Shown piece after piece: positions 1 through 13,000 of a DNA stretch of 64,000 nucleotides; the first letter of the stretch is position 1; each line of letters opens with the position of its first letter. The notes below the pieces were generated by a model. That model made no database searches and was not told the DNA's origin. It saw only the letters and a list, made by a program, of their open reading frames with translations. Source of the stretch: Cloeon dipterum (Eukaryota; Arthropoda; Insecta; Ephemeroptera; Baetidae); contig NC_088787.1 of NCBI RefSeq assembly GCF_949628265.1, forward strand, positions 34,646,844 to 34,710,843, in the 5' to 3' direction. A program made the translations under genes and the position numbers.

Positions 1-3000
1 ATATAATTCTCAATGTAAACATGCCAAGGGTGGTTGCCGGTCTGAGCTATGATTCCGCCCAAAATATGTCTAGTCGGTTGCAAATCTTCAGAAGAATCAA
101 CAATTCCGCGTCTCCTTCTCGTTGACGTCGGTTTCCTTCCACAGTTTGGGAAACTGAGGTTGTCTGATGCTTTGAATCCTTTTTAAAGATAAATAAAATT
201 GATATGAACCTTTATATGTTAAATTACCTCTTGGCTGTTTTGTTTGCGGGACCGGGCGTAGAGCAGGAATATCTTTTGTTTGCCTTGCGATGTCGTCAAT
301 GTATGGCAATAAATCAATGTAAAAATGGTAGTTCCGATAATATTTTACTCCTCTCAAGAAATACCGTCCTTTGTAGAATTTGATCAGATACTGAGAGTCT
401 GTGTGACATTAAATGAGCATTATTGAAATTGAGTTAGACTTATTTTTTATAAATCTTACTCATTTTGGTTAGCTTGACACACAGGATATTCTGGATGGGA
501 ATATTTTTAGTTTTCAAATCTTCCAATTGAGCACTGCTTAGAATCCTGTTACAGTTGCTTTGGCCCGTCACATTATATACTGTAAAATTTGACAAATACG
601 ACGCAAAAAATCATAAAGTTTACATTTTAATGGGTCTATAAATATCTCTCGAAATCAGGGAAGAAAATGTTAATCCTCTGAAGTGACAGAAAATGTGAAA
701 ACTAGCTCAAACAGCCTTTATTTGTTCATATTTTGTTGTAAATTGTATAAATTCATTTTTCCAAGAACTGAAATAGTTTCCATTACATTTCCTACTTGCT
801 GGGAATGGCTCAAAAGGATCAATATATAAATGCTTATATTATTATTGATTTTGATCCATCAATTTATCTCTGAAGACATTATTCCTTTCAAATGATTTTA
901 GATCAACTTTCGTGTGATACAAAATTGATTTTGACATAGAAAAAAGGATAAAACAAGACAAAATAACTTTAATTTAACATGCAAGCTATAAATATTTTGC
1001 ATATTATTAACGTTAGTAGGAATTTCATGCTGAGAATAAAAAAGTCATTCTTACGCCTGACATTGACTGTTAAAAAATATGCAATACACACACGCGCGCG
1101 CGCACATCACACATAAACATGTTTATTAAATAAATTGAAAAGGTGGACATTGATTATTAGGAAGTTAAAATACTGCCAATAAATCTAATCGGCGCCCAGC
1201 ATTTAATTTGTTAAAAAATATACGACTTGTTAAATTTTAAAGGTCGTTAATTTCTAATTAAAATAATCTTCAAATAGTGGATCTGAAAAACTTACTTGGG
1301 ATATATGGTGGAGGATCCTATAAAATTAAATTCAAAATTAATCTACGACACTGCGAAAAGTAGTTTGAAAATACGGAAGATATTGACAATTCAAAGTATG
1401 GTGATTCTCTTTGAAGTTGCAAGTCCATTACGTTGTCACGGTTGAACAAACAAATGGGAGTAACGAGCTCACTCGGCATTTTCTCAGTAATCCAAATCTT
1501 GAATTTTAAATCAGCCGTTGGATGTATGTCAGTGTCAATTACATTCAGCACCTTTAATAATTGAAAAAGACATGAATAAACAAGGTGATAGCAATGGTTA
1601 TGCTGAAAATGATAAAATAATTACTTTGACGGAATTTCTGATGCATTCCTCTTGTGTTTTGCCCAAACAATAGCTCGGAATGACCCGTAGATTAGTTGTA
1701 TCATTTGTTATCCAAGGACAATTATTACCTAGACAATAAAATATCTTTGTCGCTGATGATCTTAGGAAAGATATTCATTTTACCCAGTCCAAGAAGAGTC
1801 CTTTGAGAGATAGCGATAAATGGATAGCAAAGTTGTCTAGTACTATTTTGTTTAACAAAAACGATCCATTTGTTCCAAGATGCTTCGTTTCCACAGTTCT
1901 GGCTACTCAAGTTTTCTCCTTCGTCAAAATCTGCGAGGGAAAATAAAATGTAAGTTCGAGCTAGCAAAGCCGAGTGGTGACTTTAATTATTGACAGGTTT
2001 ACTATATTCCATTTCGTATTAACAATAACTTATTTAAGGATCCGTCAAATTAAGTTCGGCCGAAAATGTTTGAAAATTTCGATCATCTAAACTAAATAGG
2101 GCAACAAAATATTTTTGGAGAAAAGTGGCACGCGCCGCTTGGCCCTGTGGGCGCCCGACGGGCCGCTCCGATGAGGGCTCGTGGTCGAAATTTTAGGAAA
2201 ATAAAACCACCGCTGGCACCCGCGCACTCATCGCAATCGCAACGGACGGCTCGAAAACACGGAAAATCGATTTTTAATTTTTCTAAGAGCTCAAAATATT
2301 CCAAATTCAGTATGCAGACGCGCGTTGGTCATTCACGGTGGGTGGCATCCCATTTGGAGTCCGTGTTTTGAAACAATCGCCAATAATTTCCGATTTCCTA
2401 TTTTATTCATTAAAAATCACGTTTTTTAATTTTTAAATCGATCTTGTTGAAATATGCACTTGGGATCGGGTGGTACTTGGCCTCAAAAGATTGTCAGATA
2501 AATTGCGTGTAAATTGACCGTGAGTTTTGCTCGATTTTGTTCCCCATTCGCGAGTGCGCGCGCGAGTTTTCGCAAAAATTCCACCGCACCGCTCAAGCCC
2601 TTCGAACGATTTTGATAAAATTTCCACAAAATGGTTTAATAAGTGAGTTGGCTAGGCGACATATCCGACTAAACCATGGGTCCCGGTGTAAAAAATTTGA
2701 AATTTTTCATAAATTTTGCCGAAAGAATTTCGCTGTTTTTATAAAAATGGTTCGTATTTGAAAAACCGCACACGGGTGGACACGCACCACCGAGGCGCAT
2801 CATCTGGTGCAGAAATCACCGCCCGCCGGTCCTCGGGGCCCCAGCCAGGCCCCGAAAACCAATATTTTGAAATATCAAAAACCGCGTTTTTTCACCTTTG
2901 AAAATTCATAGCTCGGCTCCTATGAGACGCACGACCAAAAACCAATGATGGCTGTTCTCGCCGAAAATTCCGCGTCTGTTGGGCTAAACCTCCATCCCAA

Positions 3001-3927
3001 CCCGGGACTTCCACCCCCCAAAAATCGACGCAAAAAGTTACAGTTTGTTATAATTTTTTACTTAATGCTCCAATGGGCCCGAGGGTGATTCTGACTAGAG
3101 TGCTTATAACGAGAGTGAGATGGCTAGGCCGACCGACGCGACTGTGGCCTGCGCACTGCCGCATCCCTATCTCTCCCCATGTTAAAATGCGCGCACGCGG
3201 TTGGCGCTACAGCTAAATTCATGAAACCACCCGCGGACTTATTGGTGTCAATCGAACGCGCACGAGTCGTTTTATTATTCAACTCGGAACCGAGCCTGAA
3301 AACAAAAGCGCTTTCGAGAATTCCACCGCTGGAATCTGCCCATTTCCTGACAACAAGTGAATTTCACTTGTTGTCTGGTTGCCATGGTGATGCGTGCTTC
3401 GCCGACAGCCGCTGGCGCTCGGGTGCGATCGTCGCTGTCGGAGCTCGCAGCGAAACGAAATGGTTAGATTTCAGCGGTGGAATTCTCGAAAGCGCTTTTG
3501 TTTTCAGGCTCGGTTCCGAGTTATATGATAAAACGACTCGTGCGCGTTCGATTGACACCAATAAGTCCGCGGGTGGCTTCATGAATTTAGCTGTAGCGCC
3601 AACCGCGTGCGCGCATTTTAACATGGGGAGAGATAGGGATGCGGCAGTGCGCAGGCCACAGTCGCGTCGGTCGGCCTAGCCATCTCACTCTCGTTATAAG
3701 CACTCTAATTCTGACCCTCGAACACTTCATTGGGCACCGCCCCGCGTCGACCAGCCGGGGTTGGCGTCCATCAATGCTGATTTTTTTTTACCCAGAATTT
3801 TGGGGGAGCGATTTAGAAGTTAAGTAAGAAACTTACACGGAGCTGGAAAGTAGGGGTCGGTCTCATTGTCTGCCGTTTGTGCGGCGCAAAGCGCGAGGCC
3901 GAGGAGGACGAGAAGTCCAAGCCTCAT
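1..3927 (-). CDS. SP1: secreted two-domain S1 serine protease homologue (3' end beyond left edge)
   Basis: First of three tandem paralogues, read right to left. Exon 1 (about 3837-3927) encodes a signal peptide, MRLGLLVLLGLALCAAQ. Later exons lie near 1785-1930, 1647-1730, 1363-1549, 1292-1313 (a micro-exon), 470-590, 229-400 and 1-180. Domain 1 has the chymotrypsin-fold landmarks: an IHP segment, VTPICLF, and a terminal FYIDLLPYIDDIA helix. It lacks the TAAHC histidine and the GDSGG serine, so I infer a pseudo-protease domain. Domain 2 starts with HILGG followed by HPWHVYIE and runs off the window, so its catalytic state cannot be judged here. Intron 1 holds a hAT-type MITE. Extracellular location follows from the signal peptide. 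Substrate and pathway are unknown; an immune or clotting cascade role is only a family-level guess. Confidence 0.8.
2040..3836 (-). repeat. SP1 intron-1 segment shared with SP2 intron 1 (about 8,690-9,925)
   Basis: Apart from the MITE, this non-coding stretch aligns with SP2 intron 1. Shared blocks include the GATGAGGGCTCGTGGTCGA block near 2170 and 8818, the CGCAATCGCAACGGACGGCT block near 2231 and 8896, and the cacgcaccaccgaggcgcat block near 2780 and 9480. It shows that whole genes, introns included, were duplicated. The block is GC-richer than its surroundings. No coding sequence is recognised in it. Confidence 0.75.
3096..3707. mobile_element. hAT-type MITE with long terminal inverted repeats
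   Basis: The first and last 47 bases are perfect inverted complements, starting TAGAGTGCTTATAACGAGAG, and the arms remain complementary for more than 200 bp around a short spacer that holds its own small palindrome (about 3352-3381). It is flanked by the 8-bp direct repeat ATTCTGAC (3088-3095 and 3708-3715). The matching place in SP2 intron 1 (about 9795) has a single ATTCTGAC and no insert, which is a true empty site. An 8-bp target duplication with TAGAG ends is typical of hAT transposons. No transposase is present, so it is non-autonomous. Open frames inside it are products of the inverted arms. Confidence 0.92.
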
Positions 3928-6105
3928 CGTGATTTCTTCTCTGCGCGCGATGGACCAGGGCTGCTGCTGCGACCGTCTCCCACGGCACTCCCAGTCTGAA
4001 TAAATCATCAATCGTTAGCACTTAAAAATATACTTTCGGTCACTTGACCTCCAGTTGGCGATTGACCTCTCTCGCTAAAGTGCGTCATACCGTTATCGCC
4101 ACTAATTGTGTAAACAAGCGGGGCAAACATTTTCTCTTCTTTGGTAGCTGAATTAATATTTTAGGTCCATCATTGGGGACCTAATAAACACACACCTCAA
4201 GAAATATATTATCCCCTTTTCCCAATAATTATTTTAACATTTTTACATTGCAAACACTGCACTTTGTGGTTAAGTTGGCTCAGCTCCAATTTTCTGTCTC
4301 TGTTGCGAGGAGAGCGTGGAAGCAAAGTTCAATATCAAGCCAGCCGGATTCGCGTCTGAGGCCTTTGACCTCTTGTTTTCATCTCGAGTGCACGTGATTT
4401 CATGGCCAAGAGCCAGTAGGACATCAGTTCTGGCTGAACACGTGCTCAGCAAACACAGTGTCGCGTGTTGTGCCCCAACGCACGTCAGCAGACCCAACGC
4501 GAAACAATAGCTTCATTTTTATGTATATAAAATATGCTTTTTCCTAATTTTACCTCTAACGTAGAGCGAGCCTTGGCGTCTTCCACGCCTGATAATTCCT
4601 TTTTCCAATCACTGACTGGTCCAAGTGGTGTCAAATTCATCCCCCGAGCCTTCGAGGCGTCTTTCGCCAGCATAAGGAAGAGAGACTAGAGTCCAGGTCC
4701 AGATTTTCCTTTTTAACCTCTGCTCAGCACATCCCGTGGGCAACGACTTCATATTCTGTAACAAACGGCTGCTATCTTTTTGCTGAAGACGTGCAGCAGG
4801 TGCGGAGTAGATATTTCTTTGGAGCAGGTAAAAAATGCTCGCTCTTCTCCCGCGCAGCTGTAATCCATGGGAAATAACACAAAATCGTTTGGAATGCGCG
4901 GAGTATCTTTGTCGATTTCACTTAGACAGAGAGGCAAGCTGGTTAATGCTAGATAACAGGCAGGCTCATCAAGTCATCATTCAACGCACGCTACTTTGGT
5001 CGCTGATGGGGAACAGACCCCCTAGTTTTAGTCTTATAATATTTCAGGAAAATTTTATTGAAACCAAACTATAAAAATTTAACAATGCTCTCGTTGATAT
5101 GAAATTATTATCCCTCTGGAAATTGTCTGTAATGCAATAATTGCTGCCAGAATTGCAACCAATTTTTTTTATTTGCAACGATCCTTTTAGTTAATTTTAA
5201 ATAAAAAAGTTTTTAAAAGAGCTGAGAGCTCCTAACACGGGAACTATCGTATTTCCACACTGTGCCGTTGTTGAGGATTCGCGTCGGCTAAAATTAATAT
5301 TTAAATTGGCAATAGAAGGCGATACTTGTACTTTGGCCGTCTGTCTCGGCGTGAAGAGGATGAACGAGGCCGAGACTTGAGCCAGAGTCCGCCACGGCGC
5401 CCCACCGATGACTTTTTGACCTTGTTGTCATTCGCGCAGCTCTCTGTGCAAAAGCTCTTTTGGTGCTCACTAAACCTACCTTTTTTCTTATCCAATTTGT
5501 TGCATTTTGGCAGAGTAATGAGTAATACCATTAATTTCACGATATTAAGGCAAACTGCGTTGATTCTAGGCCCTGGAAGCGCTGGTTCTAAAATTTTTGA
5601 TAATTTCTACGGTAGAGGCAGTCGATTTAGTAACAACAATTTGTCCAATTGTGTATATTAAATTAATGTTAGTAAATCAAAGCGCATCTTATTTGGTAAG
5701 CGCAAAAATGAACTAAAATACAGAAAAGATAATAAAAAGCAGTCTTCTGATAGCAAACGTGAGACACGTACGTGCTGTATAATTCTTCAAATTTTTCCTT
5801 CAAGTCCTATTTATCTGCTTTCTTAAATTATCAGCATCATTTCCTAATGTAAAGACGGGAGACCAGGCCACAGACGAAAGGTCACGGACTAGACCTCGTT
5901 CTCTTCTCTCAAATTTGTGAAAAAAGCCTAAAATAATTTCACCTTTGTGGGTTTCATATTAAAAGCCGAGCAATCAAAATTTTAAAAACAATTTATTCTG
6001 AACAACCCATAGAAAAAATATTTTGATAAGAGATTATAATATGCTTTCTATCTACATTTTTCTATTGAATAACTATCAATCCCTTTGACAAACGTCTTTT
6101 CGCTT
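3928..6105. repeat. Intergenic DNA between SP1 and SP2, duplicated elsewhere in the cluster
   Basis: No gene is recognised. The part at 4,260-4,700 recurs near 10,370-10,790, with two CACGTG boxes in 4,260-4,460 and a TATATAAAAT motif near 4,523. The part at 4,780-5,950 recurs at about 13,720-15,090. A sub-block at 5,280-5,480 also has a weaker relative near 18,560-18,660. Short open frames here differ between copies by frame-changing indels, which argues against coding. The two parts lie in one run here but are separated by about 3 kb upstream of SP2, so that interval was inserted there or lost here. Confidence 0.65.
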
Positions 6106-9100
6106 TTAATTTCGGAAAGAAATTTCCGGGGTGTTTTCCACGATCCAGTCCACGTAACTTGCCACGTCAACGAACAAGGAATATTGATTTGGGTGACACA
6201 ACGATCTTTCTTCGCCCTCAAACTCCACCATTTTCGATATTCCAAAGCTGACAATGCCCCTGATGAACCAACGGCCGTTTTTTTCCACGGAAAGGCTGCC
6301 ACCGCTGTCCCCGTTGCAGGTGGTCGTTCCTGAATTCATTAATAAAATTGAGAAAATCTCATTAATTGCTAATTGAGGGGTGTACTAACCATTCATGTAG
6401 CCGGCGCAAAAGTTGTCCCCCGGCACCAAAAATTTCCCAAAAAACCGCCTGCTTGACAAGTAGCACTCTTTGTGACCTCTAATCGGCAGTCGAGCCTCTT
6501 GCAGTATGTCTGTGCGCGTGTGGTTGTCGACAAGCCCGAACCCAACCGCCTTCAGAAGAAAATAAACCAAAATTAAATCTATTTTTCGAATTCACGTACA
6601 ATTTATACCATAGCTTCAGTTCCAGCCACGCGATTCAAGTTAGAGTCAGAGTCGTCGTTCCACAGGCAAATCGGTCGGACGTGGTCGGTTATGTTAATTT
6701 TTTTGTTCAAAATCATGAGTCCGACGTCACTGTTGAACTCCTTAGAGTCATATTTTGGGTGCACGATCAGACTGCTGACCTAAAAATATTTTCAAAATTA
6801 TTATAGATGAGAAGAATTTACATGGAAGTTAAAACCTTTCTTGTCTGAACACCAGGAGCTGTTCCTTGTCTTTTATCATACATCCCAAGATAAACTATGA
6901 AGTCCTCTGCTTCTGATCCATAAATGCAATGTGCAGCTGGAAAGAATTTTTTAAATCGAATTCTTGAAGTTAATCTTTTCTTTGGTTCACTACCAGTCAA
7001 AACTGCTGTCGGCGAAATCACTGTCCCGCCACAGGTTGCTCCAGTTTCCTCATTCTCAATGTAAGCATGCCAAGGATGCTCGCCTCTCTGAGCTTTTTTA
7101 CCTCCTAAAATTTGTGTACCCGGTTGTAAAGAAGAATCGTGATTTCCGCGTTTCTGTCTTTTTGACGTTCGTTTCCTTCCACAGTTTGGGAAACTGAGGT
7201 TGTCTCGTGCATTGAATCCTTTTTTAAAGATAAATAAAGTTGCTATGAACCTTTTTATGGTTAATTACCTCTTGGCTGTTTTGTTTGCGGGATCGGGCGC
7301 AGAGCAGAAATGTCTTTTGCGTGTCTTGCGATCTCGTCAATGTATGGCAATATATCAATGTACACTCCTTCTTCCCGTGAATATTTTAAACCTCTCAAGA
7401 AATAGCGGCCCTTGTAGAAATTGATCAGATTATAATAGTCTGTATGGCAATTAATAATCATTATTGAAATTAAATGAGATCAATTTTTGTATGAAACTTA
7501 CCAAAAATATCGTTTTCTTTGAAACACAGAATATTCTGGATGGGAATTTGATCAAATTTCAAATCTTCCAATCCAGTACTGCATAGAATCCTACTACAGT
7601 TGCTTTGGCCCGTCACATTTGCTGTAAAATTTGACAAATACGAAGCAAAAAGTTATGATACGTCATAAAAATTACATTTGAAACGGTCTTTAAATATCTC
7701 TATAGGGAAGAAAATGTTCATGCTGAGAATAAAATAAACATGTTTATTAAATAAATTGATAAAAATTCGTTTATGGTGGACATTGATTATTTTTAAGTTA
7801 AAACATTTCCAATGAATCTAATCGGCGCCCAGAATTTAATTTGTTAAAAACTATACGACATGTTAAATTTTTAAGGTCTTTAATTTCTAATTAAAATACT
7901 GTCAAAAATATTATTCAAATAGTGTATCTAACAAACTTACTTCGGATTGGAGATACCTATAAAATTAAGTTCATAATTAATCTAAGACAGAACAAAAAGT
8001 AGTTTGAAAATATACGAACCCAAAGTGGTGACCATTCAAAGTAGGGCGATTCTCTTTGAAGTTGCAAGTCCATCACGTTGTCACGGTTGAATAAACAAAT
8101 GGGAGTTACGGCCTCACTCCGCATTTTCTCAGTTATGTATATCCAGATTTTATAATTTATAAACATCCAGATTTTATAATCAACTGTTGGATGTATGGCA
8201 ATTTCAACTGTATCCAGCACCTTAAATAATTGAAAAAGACATGAATAAACAAGGTGATAGCAATGGTTATGCTGAAAATGACAAAATAATTACTCTGACG
8301 GAAGCTCTGATGCATTCCTCTTCTGTTTTGCGCAGACAATAGCTCGGAAAGACCCGTAAATCAGTTGTATCAATTTTACTAAAATAGCAAGTAACTAGAC
8401 AGTAAAATATCTTTGTCGTTGATAATCTTAGGAAAGATATATTCATTATACCAAATCCAAGAACACTCCTTTGAGAAATAGCTATTAATTGAAAGCAATT
8501 TTGTTCAGTACGTATGTTTCTAACGAAAACGACACATTGGTTCAGAGTTGTTACGTTTGCACAGTTCTCTCTACTCAAGTTTTCTCCTTCGTCAAAATCT
8601 GTGAGGGAAAATAAAATGTAAGTTCAAGCTAGCAAAGCCGAGTGGTGACTTAAATTATTGACAGGTTTACTATTCCATTTTGTATTAACAATAACTCATT
8701 TGGGGAATTTCCCTTTGATCCCTCAAATTAAGTTCGGCCAAAAACGTTTGAAAATTTCGATTATCTAAACTAAAGAGGGTAAAATATTTCTTGTGAAAAA
8801 TGTCAAGCGCCGCTCCGATGAGGGCTCGTGGTCGAGGATAGCACGAGCGGTCGAAATTTTCGGAAAATAAAACCATCGCCGGCACCGCACTCATCGCAAT
8901 CGCAACGGACGGCTTGAAAACACGAAAATCTATTTTTAATTTTTCTATGAACTCCAGAAGTCCCAAATTCGGTATGCAGACGCGCGTTGGTCTTCCACAG
9001 TGGGTGGAACAGGTGGCATCCTTCTAGGAGTCTGCGTTTCGAAATAATCGCAAATATTTTTATTTCCAATGTTATTCATATGGGGAAAGTTAAAAAAATC

Positions 9101-10016
9101 ACGTTTTTTAATTTTTTTTAAATCAATCTTGCAAAAATATACACGCTGGATCGGGTGGTACTTGGCCTAAAAAATTTGCCAGATATATTTCGTGTAGATT
9201 GACCATGAGTTTAGCTCGATTTTGTTCCCCATTCGCGAGGTATGTCGATATGGCCTCCGCCGTGTTCGCAAAATTCCACCTCCGCTCAAGCGAAACTCTT
9301 CGAACGATTTTGATAAAATTCTCTCAAAATGGTTGAAGTTTGATGGCATATCCGACTAAACCTCGGGTTACGGTGCAAAGACAATTCCGAAAATTTTGAC
9401 TTTTACAAAAGTTTTGCCGTAAGAAATTCGCTGTAATTCGAAAAATGGTCCGTTTTTGAAAAACCGCACACGGGCGGACACGCACCACCGAGGCGCATCT
9501 CCGGGTGCACCAATCACTGCCCGCCGGCCCTCGGGGCCCCGGCCAGTCCCCGAAAACCAATATTTTGAAATGTCACAAACCGCGTTTTTTCACCTTTAAA
9601 AATTCATAGCTCGGCTCCTATGGGACGCACGATCAAAAACCAATGATTGCTGTTCACGCCGTAAATTCTGCGTCTCTTGGGAACCACTGCCATCCCAAGT
9701 ATCCCAAACCGCCCTCTCCACCCCCCAAAAATCGACGCAAAAAGTGACAGTTTCATGTAATTTTGTTCTTAATGCTCCAATGGGCCCGAGGGTGATTCTG
9801 ACCCTCGAACACTTCATTGGGCACCGCCCCGCGTCGACCAGCCGGGTTTGTCGTCCATCCACGCGGCTGTGGCGATTTTTTTCACCCAGAATGACGGGGA
9901 AGCGATTTACAAGTAAGAAACTTACACGGTGCTGGAATGTAGACGTCGGTCTGATTGAGAGACGTTTGTGCGGCGCAAACCGCGAGGCTGAGGAGCACGA
10001 GAAGCGCTCGCCTCAT
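6106..10016 (-). CDS. SP2: secreted two-domain S1 serine protease (domain 1 inactive, domain 2 complete)
   Basis: Complete paralogue. Exons by eye: 10016-9926 (signal peptide MRRALLVLLSLAVCAAQ), 8598-8452, 8394-8294, 8220-8020, 7956-7941 (16-nt micro-exon), 7621-7502, 7439-7269, 7218-6994, 6936-6836, 6779-6609, 6549-6390, 6329-6106; phases agree across the junctions I checked. Domain 1 keeps the fold (IAIHP, VTPICLF, VYIDILPYIDEIA) but has no histidine box and no GDSGG. Domain 2 has a QILGG start, HPWHAYIE, AAHC (His), NSDVGLMIL (Asp) and CNGDSGGS (Ser). The S1 position before CNGDSGG is Thr-Thr rather than the Asp of trypsins, so Arg/Lys specificity is not expected. The residue before ILGG is Gln, unlike the usual Arg or Lys. 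The family resembles modular or gastrulation-defective-like proteases only loosely. Confidence 0.88.
8690..9925 (-). repeat. SP2 intron 1: empty-site counterpart of SP1 intron 1
   Basis: Non-coding, homologous to 2,040-3,836 and useful as a control: at 9,795 it reads straight through ATTCTGACCCTCG where SP1 carries the MITE. Several indels separate the copies, so the duplication is not very recent. Nothing else is recognised in it. Confidence 0.7.
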
Positions 10017-13000
10017 CTCGCGATTTCTTCTCTGCACGCGATGGACCAGGGCTGCTGCTGCGACCGTCGCCCACGGTACTTCCAGTCTGAATAAATCATC
10101 AAGTGTTGGCACGAAAAACGATACTTTCGGTCACTTGACCTCTAGTTGGCGATTGACCTCTCTCGCTAAAGTGCGTCATTCCGTTATCGCCACAAATTGC
10201 GAAACAAGCGGGCCAAAAATTTTTGATCCTAACAAACTTAATTAATATTTTTGGTCCATCATTGGGGATTTAAAAAACGCACATCTCAAGAAGTATGCCC
10301 TATCTTTACAATAATTATTTTTACATTTTATTGTTGTAAACACGTTCCTTTTGTGGTTAAGTTGGTTCAGCTCCAATCTTCTGTCTATGTTGCGAGGAGA
10401 CGAGGAGAGCGTGCGGAGGCAAAGTTCAATATCAAGCCAGCCAGATTCGCGTCTGAGGCCTTTGACCTCTTGTTTTCATCTCGAGAGCACGTGATTCTCA
10501 TTGCTAATAGGACATGAGTTTTGGCTGAACACGTGCTCAGCAAACACAGCGTCGCGTGTTGTGCCCCAACGCGCGTCAGCAGACCCAACGCGAAACAAGA
10601 GCCACATTTTCATGTATATAAAATAGTGCGCTTTTCCTTATTTCACCTCTAACATAGAGCTCGCACCGTTTGGCTTTGGCGTCTTCCACACCCATGGTGG
10701 CGTTTGCCACCTTATTATGTCCAAGTAGCAGTTTAAAAAATCTTTGGGAGACAGAGAGAAGAGAGACTTGAGTCCAGACTGAAGGTCAGTCGGCGATATC
10801 CTTTAATTGCTGCGTGAATTTGCTGCGAAAGTTTCAGGGAAAATGAGACGCAATACAAATTTTTACCGCATAAGATAAACATTTTAAAACTTGTCACAGC
10901 AATAAATTCACAAAATATTTAAATCAGTTTTTTCTTTAGAAAATCTTAAAATTTCTTCCGATCGGACCGTAAAAATAAAGAAATGTTCGTCTCGCTTCTT
11001 TTAAATTAATTAAATACATAGATCAAAGCAAGGAAAAGCAAGAAAATTGGGTTGAAAAGCAAGCAATGCACGCGTAACTTTGGGAAAAAGCGGGAAAAAT
11101 TGAAAATCGCTTTCGAGCAAGAAATGGCAAAAGCGAAAATGCATTAGGTCCTGTAAATCAACATCCAAGAAAGCTCTAACAACCCAAACCTTCGACGAAT
11201 TCTCTCTATTTGTTAATTCCAAAACCGGCCTCCTCCGGCAATATTACAAAGGTCAGGAAATTTATCGCTGCCGAGAGTTAACTTTCTCAACAGCGAGCGG
11301 GCTGAGCACATTCGGCAGCTCTCACCTCGCTTCTCTCAAGCGTTCAAGGCCTTAAAAAAGCTCATAAGGCCACTCTCGGGATAAACAGCTGCATTTGAAA
11401 AAAAAACTGCGTGTCTGCCTGCGTGTGTTGAGCAAAATTGCGAACATCATCCATTCTCTCTGACGAAACTAAAATAGAATATTGTGCCGCTTTGGATTCG
11501 CAAGTCTCGACGCAGGGAGCGTGACTATAATTGACTCAATTGAATGCACTTTGAAATGAAAAGTGATTACCAAATATTATGGAAAACTCCTAGAAAATTC
11601 GAATGTCAGTAAATGAACCAATATTTAATTGGTTTATTGATACGAGCAATTTACAAGATGAATGAAATTTATACACAAATTCTGCGGCGGCGCCGTATTC
11701 TGCTCTGCTTGCTCGTGGGAGAGCCGCTGGTCCGGGGCGAGTCCGATTAACAAATTTTGTTAATTTAAATAATTCCCGACGAGCTGCCGGTCACAACGAG
11801 GAGACCTAGGGATGACCAAGACGCAGAACTTCCAGACCTTCTAGACCTGCAAAGTTTATTGTATTAGCTGGATGGCATTAATATTAATAAAGCCCATAAA
11901 TGCAGTGCCCTTGTAAATAATTTTAGTCGAATTTTAATTCTCCCCTTTTTTTTATTAATTAGTTTAGTTCAATGATTTTATTAGAATATAATACATATTT
12001 ACTTCCCAAGTGAGACAAAAATAATTGTCCACTGATAATAATCCCAGCCCATCCAGCTTAAAATTAGTAATGGAATAACGTAAATATTTTAAAAATAAAG
12101 GCACTTAAATGTAAAGAGAATCAGATATAAATTCACCGCACTTAGTCGGAAGGCGATTTTGCTAGCTCGGTCTGGCTGGGAAGGCACGTGGTCACACGGC
12201 TGCCAGCCGAGACCTCCCCGCTCCCGCCCCTCTTAACTCAGGTGCTCACCTGATGAAGGAGAAGGTCGCCACTGCAGCAGGAGTCCACCCTCCACTTCTC
12301 CCTGCCAGTGCGACCGCACGACGCTTGAGGGGCGGCAGTCAGCGAAGGATATATAAAGGCCAGCAGCACGTCACTCGAGGCAGAACGAGCTGTCATCTCC
12401 TTCAAGAGGTAGCTGCCCACCTGGAAAGGAAATTGGACCTTCACCAGACGGATTACTTGGCATAGGATCCCTTACCTGATCGCCAGGCTCCGCCAGATCT
12501 TCCATCCGAATAGGTGCGACCGCTTCGAGTAGTGTTGGGCCCCTCGTTGATTCTCTGCTCTCTTTCAATAGGAGATCTGTTGATAAGTCCTTCCTTCGGT
12601 GTAGCCCCCTGCAGCCGGAGTGACCTGGTAGGCGACCGACTGTGGCAGGCAGCCCTAGGAAGAAAACTAGCTTCAGTGAGGAGGGAACACACCTACGTCA
12701 GTCCTTACCTGTGAGTGTTAACCTCCCCGGCAATTTAGAACGGCCTGATCACCCGCGTTTATTTTGTTCGCAGGAGTGCTCGAGGACGGACCAACCCTTG
12801 ACGTAGCCTACGACCTGGAAAGCAGAGAGAAAAGATTAGAGCACCTAACTCAGGTAAGCGACTCTATTTACGACCAGCCTAGTACTCGGCTGATCCCTAA
12901 TAGACTCACAATCTGAAGGCACAATAAATCCGTCACTCACCTTATTTCTTCGGTCTGTTGTAGGATCACACTTCGGCCCAAGTAGAAGACGCGCGGCCGC

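Noticed and set aside
1087-1112. CA/CG alternating run
   Set aside because: Short microsatellite in an SP1 intron; no regulatory meaning can be claimed.
3179-3679. 166-residue open frame on the plus strand, and its mirror on the minus strand at 3,364-3,624
   Set aside because: Both are the two arms of the MITE palindrome translated; the same peptide appears in both directions.
4270-4497. Conserved minus-strand open frame, repeated at 10,385-10,588
   Set aside because: It has no ATG start and an upstream stop in both copies, and the plus-strand frame diverges by indels; conservation is explained by recent duplication.
5301-5540. Cys/Arg/Ser-rich small peptide frame shared with 14,220-14,411
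   Set aside because: A 10-base difference between the copies changes the frame, so selection on a protein is not supported.
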